From CAYJLC01 sp964370735 (GTDB lineage Bacteria > Bacillota > Clostridia > Oscillospirales > Butyricicoccaceae), in assembly GCA_964370735.1 (NCBI GenBank), contig CAYJLC010000058.1:1-12035 (forward strand): a stretch of 12,035 bases of DNA, written 5' to 3'. Position numbers and translations under genes: made by a program. Shown piece by piece: positions 6,310-12,035 of this stretch (its first letter is position 1; every line of letters begins with the position of its first letter). Below the pieces are notes generated by a model. That model was not told where the DNA came from. It ran no database searches and worked only from the letters and a program-made list of their open reading frames with translations.

Positions 6310-7626
6310 ATGACTTATTTTGAAAATGTTTCGAAAATCACTTATGAGGGTCCAAAATCAACTAATCCTCTTTCTTTCAAATACTATGACGAAAATCGTG
6401 TAATTATGGGAAAAACTATGAAAGAGCATCTTCCGTTTGCAATGGCTTGGTGGCATAATTTATGCGCTGAAGGTGCGGATATGTTCGGTCAAGGCACTGC
6501 TGATAAGGCTTTTGGCGCTGAAAAAGGCACTATGGCTCACGCTAAAGCTAAAGTTGATGCTGGATTTGAATTTATGCAAAAAATTGGCATTGAATACTAT
6601 TGTTTCCACGATATTGACGTTGTACCAGAAGGTGACACAATCGCAGAAACTAATGCTCGTTTAGACGAAATTGCTGATTATTTACTAGAAAAACAAAAAG
6701 AAACTGGCATAAAACTTCTTTGGGGTACTGCAAATATGTTCTCAAATCCTCGTTTTATGAATGGTGCTGGTTCTTCTAATTCTGCTGACGTTTTTGCAGC
6801 AGCAGCAGCTCAAGTTAAAAAAGTTTTAGATATCGTTGTAAAACTTGGAGGCAAAGGTTACGTTTTCTGGGGTGGTCGTGAGGGCTATGAAACTTTACTT
6901 AATACAGATATGAAATTTGAGCAAGACAATATTGCTCGTCTTATGAAAATGTCGGTAAAATACGCTAGAAGCATTGGTTTTAAAGGTGATTTCTTTATCG
7001 AACCAAAACCAAAAGAGCCTATGAAACATCAATATGATTTCGATGCTGCAACAGCAATTGGATTTTTAAAAGCTCATGGTTTAGACAAAGATTTCAAAAT
7101 GAATATCGAAGCAAACCATGCAACTTTAGCAGGGCATACTTTCAACCACGAACTTCGTGTTTCTGCTATGAATGGCATGTTAGGTTCTATTGACGCAAAC
7201 CAAGGCGACCTTCTTTTAGGCTGGGATACAGACGAATTCCCTTCGGATGTTTATAGTGCTACAATGTGTATGTATGAAGTGCTAAAATCTGGTGGAATGG
7301 AAAACGGTGGATTTAATTTTGACTCTAAAAATCGTCGTGCAAGCTACACCACTGAAGATATGTTCTATGGCTATATTTTAGGTATGGACACTTTCGCTTT
7401 AGGTCTTATAAACGCTGCAAAAATCATCGAGGACGGTAGAGTTGATAAATTTGTAGCCGAAAGATATTCAAGCTATAACACAGGAATTGGTGCAAAAATT
7501 GTAGCTGACGAAACTTCTCTTGAAGAATTATCAGACTATGCAATTTCTTTAGGAAAACCAGAACTTCCTGGTTCTGGAAGACAAGAAAATTTAGAAAGCA
7601 TTGTTAATGCTGTATTATTCAGTTAA
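6310..7626 (+). CDS. xylA: Xylose isomerase
   Basis: A cytoplasmic metal-dependent isomerase converting D-xylose to D-xylulose (also D-glucose to D-fructose). The 438 residues match the longer class II enzymes of clostridia and Bacteroidetes, and the gene looks intact. Catalytic and metal-site motifs are present: FHDIDVVPEG (catalytic His100, Asp103), KGYVFWGGREGYETLLNTD (182-200), EPKPKEPMKHQYDFD (Glu231, Lys233), NIEANHATLAGHTFNHEL (Glu267, His270), GSIDANQGD (Asp295), GWDTDEFP (Asp306, Asp308), and Asp338 in GGFNFDSKNRR. The ATG at 6310 follows AAGGAG (6298-6303) by 6 nt. It lies 43 nt after the permease stop, in the same transcription unit, with xylulokinase next. A 143-nt spacer containing an inverted-repeat element separates it from xylB. 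Confidence 0.98.
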   Translation: MTYFENVSKITYEGPKSTNPLSFKYYDENRVIMGKTMKEHLPFAMAWWHNLCAEGADMFGQGTADKAFGAEKGTMAHAKAKVDAGFEFMQKIGIEYYCFHDIDVVPEGDTIAETNARLDEIADYLLEKQKETGIKLLWGTANMFSNPRFMNGAGSSNSADVFAAAAAQVKKVLDIVVKLGGKGYVFWGGREGYETLLNTDMKFEQDNIARLMKMSVKYARSIGFKGDFFIEPKPKEPMKHQYDFDAATAIGFLKAHGLDKDFKMNIEANHATLAGHTFNHELRVSAMNGMLGSIDANQGDLLLGWDTDEFPSDVYSATMCMYEVLKSGGMENGGFNFDSKNRRASYTTEDMFYGYILGMDTFALGLINAAKIIEDGRVDKFVAERYSSYNTGIGAKIVADETSLEELSDYAISLGKPELPGSGRQENLESIVNAVLFS

Positions 7627-7648
7627 TTTTTAAAATTTGCACAAAATA

Positions 7649-7728
7649 TGTAGGGGGTGGCGTCCTCGACATCCCGTTTTAGATTCATTTTGATACTTTT
7701 CGGGTCGTCGGGGACACCGACCCCTACA
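7649..7728. repeat. GC-rich terminal-inverted-repeat element between xylA and xylB
   Basis: An 80-bp unit is bounded by TGTAGGGG and CCCCTACA. The 28-nt ends (7649-7676 and 7701-7728) are inverted copies matching at 22 of 28 positions, around a 24-nt AT-rich centre. The ends are far richer in G and C than the flanks. The right arm can also fold alone (GGGTCG 7702-7707 with CGACCC 7718-7723). It contains no ORF, has no T-run, and shows no obvious target-site duplication. It resembles the MITE- or REP-like palindromes dispersed in clostridial genomes; one copy cannot prove dispersal. It is presumably transcribed within the operon, where the hairpin could affect RNA stability or xylB expression. 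Confidence 0.7.
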
Positions 7729-7769
7729 TTTCATCTGTAAATATTTATAACTTAAATTTAGGAGGAAAT

Positions 7770-9157
7770 ATGTATTATATTGGTATAGATTTAGGAACTT
7801 CGGCTACAAAAATGCTTTTAATTTATAAAAATGGCGAAATTAAAAATACAGTAACTCGTGATTATCCACTTAGTATGCCGAAAACAGGTTGGTCAGAACA
7901 ATCACCAGAGGATTGGTGGAAAGCTGTTTTAGATGGTATGGGCGAATTATTATCTCCGATTGATGCAAATGAGGTAAAAGGAATTAGCTTCGGAGGTCAA
8001 ATGCATGGGCTTGTAATTTTAGACGAAAATGACAATGTTATACGTCCGGCGATTTTATGGAATGATGGTCGTACAGTGAAAGAAGTTTCATATCTAAACG
8101 ACGTTATCGGCAAAGAAAAACTCGCAAAACTTACTGCAAATATCGCTTTTGCAGGGTTCACAGCACCGAAAATCCTTTGGGTTCGTGATAATGAGCCAGA
8201 TAATTTTGCAAAAATCGATAAAATTATGCTTCCAAAAGACTATCTTGCATATAAAATGACTGGAGTTCACTGCTCGGATTATTCCGATGCCGCAGGCACA
8301 CTTATGTTAGATGTTGAGAATAAAAAATGGTCAAGTGAAATGCTTGAAATCTGTTCAGTTTCAGAAAAGCAAATGCCAAAATTATTTAATTCAGCTGAAT
8401 GTGTTGGCGAAATTTTGCCAGAAATTGCAAAAGAATTAGGTCTTCCGAATGGTGTTAAAATAATGGCTGGAGCAGGGGATAATGCAGCGGCAGCAGTGGG
8501 TACTGCGACAGTAGAAAATGGAAGTTTAAATATTTCTCTCGGAACATCTGGCACAGTTTTTATTGCAAGTGACAATTTTAATCTGCCAAAAAATAACGCA
8601 ATTCATTTGTTTAATCACGTTGACGGAGGTTATCATTTGCTCGGCTGTATTTTGAGTGCTGCATCGTGTAATAAATGGTGGAGCGAGGAAATTATCGGAA
8701 CAAAAGATTTTGCTTCTCTTCAAGAGGGCTTTGTAAATTTTGGTGAAAATCAAGTGTTTTTTGCACCATATTTAATGGGAGAGAGAACTCCACATAATAA
8801 TCCAGAGGTGAGAGGTGCATTTTTCGGTCTTTCAATGGACACAACTCGAGCAATGATGACGCAAAGTATTATGGAGGGTGTAGCTTTTGCTATTCGCGAT
8901 AGCATTGAAATTGCTCGTGAGCTTGGAACAGATATTTCGATGACAAAAATTTGTGGTGGAGGAGCAAAAAGTCCAATTTGGCGACAGATGATGGCTGATA
9001 TTTTGAATTTACCAGTGCAAACTATCGAGTCGGAAGAAGGTCCTGGACTCGGTGCTGCAATGCTTGCAGCTGTTGGTTGTGGAGAATATTCAAATGTCAG
9101 AGAGTGTGCTAAAGCTATTGTAAAGGTAAAAGATACAATTTATCCAAATGACGACGC
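7770..9157 (+). CDS. xylB: Xylulokinase (3' end lost in assembly gap)
   Basis: An ATP-dependent FGGY-family sugar kinase phosphorylating D-xylulose to xylulose 5-phosphate. The 463 codons before the gap contain the N-terminal phosphate loop IGIDLGTSATK (4-14), the substrate region GISFGGQMHGL (71-81), ILWNDGR, the catalytic Asp in GAGDNAAAAVG (Asp237), SLGTSGTVF, the sugar-site segment PYLMGERTPHNNP (333-345), SIMEGVAFAIRDS, and the C-terminal nucleotide-site stretch CGGGAKSPIWRQMMADI (395-411). Xylulokinases usually run to about 490-510 residues, so some 25-45 residues are missing. An apparent stop just past the Ns (AAC CTT TAA) depends on the arbitrary gap length and should not be used. The ATG at 7770 follows AGGAGG (7760-7765). 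It is the last recognisable operon gene; any terminator or further gene in the gap is unseen. Confidence 0.96.
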
Positions 9158-9167
9158 NNNNNNNNNN
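9158..9167. other. Assembly gap (10 N) after xylB
   Basis: Ten Ns, the conventional filler for a scaffold gap of unknown size. It removes the xylB C-terminus, its stop and any terminator. Distance and frame across it are unknown. Confidence 0.97.
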
Positions 9168-9332
9168 AACCTTTAAAAAATTATACAAAGCAACTCAAAG
9201 TATATAAAATATGATGAAAATTTGTTAGGATAAGTTGCATAAAAGTGATATAGCCTTTGATATTTGGGGAAATTGAAAGATTAGCATAATGGTAAAAAGT
9301 GACAGTGCAACTTAAATTTAACATTCTAATTA
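9168..9332. other. Intergenic stretch without recognisable genes
   Basis: This AT-rich stretch lies between the gap and the next promoter. No ORF of useful length, tRNA or strong terminator was found. GCAACT (9190-9195) and AGTTGC (9233-9238) are inverted but far apart, so they are weak evidence for structure. It may be the downstream flank of the xylose operon, or unrelated sequence joined by scaffolding. Confidence 0.5.
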
Positions 9333-9362
9333 TTGACAAATTGTGAATAAATGTGATATAAT
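9333..9362 (+). promoter_or_regulatory. Consensus extended -10 sigma-A promoter of the surface-protein unit
   Basis: A perfect TTGACA (9333-9338) and a perfect TATAAT (9357-9362) are spaced 18 bp apart, with a TG one base before the -10 (9354-9355). It predicts strong transcription starting near 9369 and a leader of about 250 nt before the surface-protein ATG at 9619. It is the best promoter in the window. Confidence 0.85.
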
Positions 9363-9429
9363 ACAGGCAAGTGAATTTTATACAGGCGTATTAATGGGCA
9401 AACTCGGATATAAAAAGGGGTAGGCAGAT

Positions 9430-9567
9430 ATGATGGCAAATATAAAAAACTTGGCTAAAAACATAATAAACGATTATAGCATTGCTATGTCTTTTTTAAG
9501 GCGTAGTAGTGCTTTTTTTACGCAAAAATATAGGTCTAACTTCAATACTTGGATTTTTGACGGATGA
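9430..9567 (+). CDS. Candidate small ORF in the surface-protein leader (45 aa)
   Basis: I do not recognise this protein. ATG 9430, with a second in-frame ATG directly after it, opens 45 codons ending at TGA 9565-9567, beginning MMANIKNLAKNIINDYS and ending NTWIFDG. It is basic (RR near the middle, several Lys) and has no clear membrane span or signal peptide. A modest ribosome binding site AAGGGG (9415-9420) precedes it by 9 nt, and a consensus promoter lies about 60 nt upstream of the ATG. It may be a leader peptide, a small independent protein, or a chance frame within a structured leader RNA. A hairpin with a T-run falls inside it, which would be consistent with translation-linked attenuation. 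Position and promoter support it; homology could not be tested. Confidence 0.35.
   Translation: MMANIKNLAKNIINDYSIAMSFLRRSSAFFTQKYRSNFNTWIFDG
9472..9497 (+). terminator. Attenuator-like hairpin with T-run in the leader
   Basis: GATTATAGC (9472-9480) pairs with GCTATGTC (9484-9491) across an ATT loop with one bulged T and one G-U pair, and runs directly into six Ts (9492-9497). A second T-run (9513-9519) follows shortly, flanked by GCGTA (9501-9505) and TACGC (9519-9523). The stem is short and A/T-rich, so termination would be partial at best. Its place between a strong promoter and a long surface-protein gene suggests a control point, not the end of a transcript. Confidence 0.35.
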
Positions 9568-9585
9568 AAACTTTAGTTATTCATC
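9563..9585 (+). other. Small hairpin upstream of the surface-protein ribosome binding site
   Basis: GATGAA (9563-9568) can pair with TTCATC (9580-9585), closing over the small-ORF stop codon and ending 18 nt before AAGGAGG (9604-9610). An alternative pairing ACTTT (9570-9574) with AAAGT (9586-9590) is mutually exclusive with it. Both stems are short. Confidence 0.2.
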
Positions 9586-9618
9586 AAAGTAAAGAAACAT
9601 AATAAGGAGGAAAGAAAA

Positions 9619-9706
9619 ATGACAAAACTAAAAAAACCACTTTCAATGCTTATCTCGATATGTATGATGATGAGTTTACTTCCGATTACAGCATCGGCAG
9701 AGGGGG
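9619..9706 (+). CDS. Signal peptide of a large surface protein (cut by assembly gap)
   Basis: ATG 9619 follows a strong AAGGAGG (9604-9610) by 8 nt and encodes a classical Sec signal peptide: MTKLKKPL, a hydrophobic and Met-rich core, then TASA before Glu as the likely signal peptidase I site near residue 27. There is no lipobox Cys, so the product is secreted, not lipidated. The frame enters the N-run after 29 codons. The body after the gap lies in a different nominal frame, which only means the true gap is not 10 bases long. Product and orientation fit one gene continuing at 9717. Confidence 0.85.
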
Positions 9707-9716
9707 NNNNNNNNNN
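9707..9716. other. Assembly gap (10 N) within the surface-protein gene
   Basis: Ten Ns just after the signal peptide. The flanking frames do not join at this length, so the true gap is of other size, or the scaffold join is wrong. Missing sequence would encode the start of the mature protein. Confidence 0.97.
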
Positions 9717-12035
9717 CTTCAAGATCCAAACACTATAACATTTGATATGGACAGTGAATTTGAGGGAATGGAAGCACTTCCAGTTAACAACTTGCAAGTT
9801 GAATATAATGTTGACACATATAGACAAAGTGCACCTGTATTAACTTTTTCAGATGACCCAGCTACCGATGGTGATAGCACTAAATTTTATATTCAATTAA
9901 AAGATGAAAGTGGAGATTGGAGTGGAGCTCATTCGCATACATCTGGTAGTGATACGAATGGAAAAGCGACATATTCTCTAAGCGAGGAAAAAGACAAAGC
10001 TTATACAGAAGTTAGAGTTGCTATGATTTCGCAAGATCAACATGATATAATTGAAGAAACTGCTGGAGATCAAGATGGATTTATGGAATATTTAGAAAAT
10101 TCCGGCTATTTTGTTAAAGGCGAAAACTGGTTGGATTTAGATATTACATATGTAGATGTTGAAGATGATACTCAAATTACAATTCAAGTTGAGAGTGATG
10201 TTGAAACATTCGAAGTTGATTGGACTTTTTATTCTAGGGATTTTTCTATTTCCGATTTAACACCAAATACAACCTATAAAGTATCTGCACACAATGATGG
10301 TAGTTCTTCAGCAACGTGGAGATTATCTGACCAAACAGGCAGATTTGAATTTGATGATGACGATGATGATGCAAGTGGTCCTGATCATTGGGATTTTGGC
10401 TTAGGTGATGGAGTTACTGGTGTTGTTCCACAGCCAAATGCTAAAACAGGTAGAACATTATATCTTACAGGATTTGCAACAGAAATTGGCGAAGAAGTAG
10501 ACGGAGTTACGAAATATATCGTTACTAGAACAAATTATGATGATTTTTATTTGAATATGGAGAAGGTTGCACCAGAGCCGACTAAACCAACAATTACTGA
10601 AGGACAAGTAAAAATTGGTGGTGAACATAAGACAGCACCGTATGCACAGTGGATTATAACTGGAGCTACTCCTAACTCAAGTAGTGCATCTGTTTGGCTA
10701 AAAAGAGATAATGGACAATTAGACAATGGGGCTTATCCAGATATTCAAAATGGTAACAATACTTTTAAAGAAATTGTATTTTGGGAAAACAAACAAGAGA
10801 ATAAAACACAAACTTTTACAAATCTTTCTATTTATGCAGTCAATGTAGACAATGACGATGTTTATTGGGATAATACATCAGTTTTAGACTATGAATTTGT
10901 TGATTTTACAATAGATTTAACCATCATATCAGCGTCAAGTGATGAAGAATTCAATATATTCAAGCAAAGTGATGGAAAATATAAAATAAATGGATTACCA
11001 GAAAATACTACTTTTGAGCTACAACTTTTTAACGAAAGTGATAATATTTTAAGAGGCAGAAATGATTCTGATGCTGAGGGTTCGTTTATATTCACTAATT
11101 CGTATTATACTGAAAAATTAGACGGCGAATACACTTCTTCTTACATTGATATATTCGTGACTGAGACTGTCGAAAATGCAATGACTACAACTGTTACTCG
11201 ATATCCAGTTCAAGTTTCAGATGCACCACTTTTACCTACACAAACAATCACTTGGAACACAAGTGGTAACGTAATTGAAACTTACGGTGATGAAATCACT
11301 GGAAAAACAGCAAGTGTAACGGAGAATGATGGTGGAGCTATCACATATTCAAGCTCAAACGAAGATGTTGCACTTGTTGATACATCAACTGGCACATTAA
11401 CTATCACTGGTGCTGGCGAAACGACTATCACAGCGACAGCTTCGGCAGTGGCTGATAAATATAGCGAAACAACAGCAACTTACAACTTAACTATTGCTCC
11501 AAAAGAGCTGACTATCACTGGTTTAGTGGCAAATGGAAAACCATTCGATGGCACAACAAATATTACATTAACAGGTGGCGAGTTAACTGGTATTGTTGGT
11601 AATGACAACGTTACAGCGACTATACCAACAGTAGGTTATACAGATGATATTAATGAAGGTATTATGAAACCATTAACAGTTCCGACAATAACATTAGAAG
11701 GTGCTGACGCTGATAACTACATATTAATTCAACCAACATTTGACGGTGTGGATATCTCAAAAGCTAACGCACCAACAGTTGAAGCAATAGCAAAAAACTT
11801 GCTATATAGCGAAGCGCATAATGATGTAGCAGTGAATATCACAGGTTTACCAGATAACAAGGGTACGACTACATTTTCAGCAACAGAAAATAGTGATATT
11901 ATAACAAGTGTGGCTGGCACTGATGATGGGATTAAATTTACAACAGTAGCTGGTGCAGAAGGCGAAACTGCGATTATCGAAGTTACAGCAGTAATGCAAA
12001 ACTACGCAAATGCAACTATCACTATAAACGTAACT
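9717..12035 (+). CDS. Large modular secreted surface protein with Ig-like and YDG-type repeats (partial at both ends)
   Basis: A continuous 773-codon frame runs from the gap to the window end without a stop. The chain is very acidic and rich in Asp, Thr, Ser and Asn, with no membrane span, as in secreted adhesin-like proteins. In order: an N-terminal region I do not recognise; a module at 10242-10352 (FSISDLTPNTTYKV, ending SDQTGRFEF); a six-Asp tract (10353-10370); a region of unknown fold; a second similar module at 10983-11093 (KINGLPENTTFELQL, ending SDAEGSFIF); a bacterial Ig-like (Big_2 or MBG-like) domain at about 11240-11495 (ITYSSSNEDVALVD, then ITGAGETTITATA); a YDG-type domain at about 11502-11765 (KELTITGLVANGKPFDGTTN, later LEGADADNYIL); and the start of another Ig-like domain. 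With the signal peptide before the gap it is probably a cell-surface or extracellular protein. Anchor, enzyme domain or ligand would lie beyond the window. Confidence 0.88.
11240..11495 (+). other. Ig-like (Big_2/MBG-like) domain of the surface protein
   Basis: This segment encodes the pattern common to bacterial Ig-like repeats: ITYSSSNEDVALVD, then STGTLTITGAGETTITATA, ending TYNLTIAPK. Such domains act as extracellular spacers or adhesive units. The domain type is assigned from recalled family patterns, not a search. Confidence 0.65.
11502..11765 (+). other. YDG-type repeat domain of the surface protein
   Basis: It begins KELTITGLVANGKPFDGTTN (the YDG signature with Phe for Tyr), continues with GELTGIVGNDNV, and closes with LEGADADNYILIQPTFDGVD, the expected GADAxNYxL ending. 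YDG domains occur in chains with Ig-like domains in large surface proteins of gut Firmicutes and others. Confidence 0.7.

Noticed and set aside
7649..7728. Intrinsic terminator after xylA
   Set aside because: The palindrome has a long imperfect stem with a 24-nt centre and no T-run after it, so it looks like a repeat element and not a terminator.
8279..8753. Minus-strand frames inside xylB
   Set aside because: They lie antisense to conserved FGGY kinase motifs and have no ribosome binding sites.
9168..9176. Apparent xylB stop codon just after the first N-run
   Set aside because: It is in frame only if the gap is exactly ten bases, which is a placeholder. The protein would also lack its usual C-terminal helix region.
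9369..9500. Possible c-di-GMP (GEMM) riboswitch, because GGGCAAAC occurs in the leader of a surface-protein gene
   Set aside because: The second hallmark ACGCAAAGCC, the GAAA loop and the tetraloop-receptor part are not found in the required order; the only ACGCAAA lies too far downstream (about 9520) and lacks the expected context.
9573..9827. Minus-strand open frame crossing the second gap
   Set aside because: It runs through Ns, opposes the signal peptide and surface-protein body, and has no ribosome binding site or recognisable protein pattern.
1..12035. CRISPR arrays, tRNA/rRNA genes, transposases, toxin-antitoxin or phage-defence genes
   Set aside because: I looked for regularly spaced repeats, tRNA-like cloverleaf segments and the relevant protein motifs and saw none.

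Overview
The window reads as low-GC Firmicutes DNA, most likely from a gut or rumen Clostridia (Lachnospirales-like) genome. Reasons: AT-rich composition, strong AGGAGG-type ribosome binding sites, sigma-A promoters of TTGACx/TATAAT type, a lipobox sugar-binding protein, and a 438-residue clostridial-type xylose isomerase. Two runs of exactly ten Ns (9158-9167, 9707-9716) mark scaffold gaps, so this is draft or metagenome assembly, and reading frames must not be carried across them.

Layout. (1) 2-751: 3' end of a UvrA-family ATPase gene, 5' truncated by the window edge. (2) 789-829: bidirectional terminator between that gene and a convergent LacI-family regulator on the minus strand (839-1879). 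(3) 1880-2268: divergent control region with an inferred regulator promoter, a strong forward promoter, three ATTTAGTTA repeats, a perfect 11-bp inverted repeat and a second small palindrome. (4) 2269-9157: an apparent D-xylose uptake and catabolism operon: sugar-binding lipoprotein (chvE-like), hairpin attenuator, double-ABC ATPase (gguA-like), permease (gguB-like), xylose isomerase (xylA), a GC-rich terminal-inverted-repeat element, and xylulokinase (xylB, whose C-terminus is lost in the first gap). (5) 9168-9618: a non-coding stretch, then a consensus extended -10 promoter and a roughly 250-nt leader with a candidate 45-codon small ORF and hairpins. (6) 9619-12035: a large secreted surface protein running off the window. 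Its signal peptide is cut from its body by the second gap, and the body is a continuous 773-codon open frame.

How it fits together. The lipoprotein captures a pentose-type sugar outside the membrane, and the ATPase and permease import it. XylA isomerises D-xylose to D-xylulose, and XylB phosphorylates that to xylulose 5-phosphate for the pentose phosphate or phosphoketolase route. The divergent LacI-family protein is the obvious candidate local regulator. A terminator-like hairpin after the binding-protein gene would give more binding protein than membrane components.

The operon itself is conventional. The less explained parts are the candidate operator repeats, the inverted-repeat element between xylA and xylB, and the long leader with a small ORF ahead of the modular surface protein. 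I found no tRNA, rRNA, CRISPR array, transposase, phage gene or defence system, and no clearly new multi-gene system.
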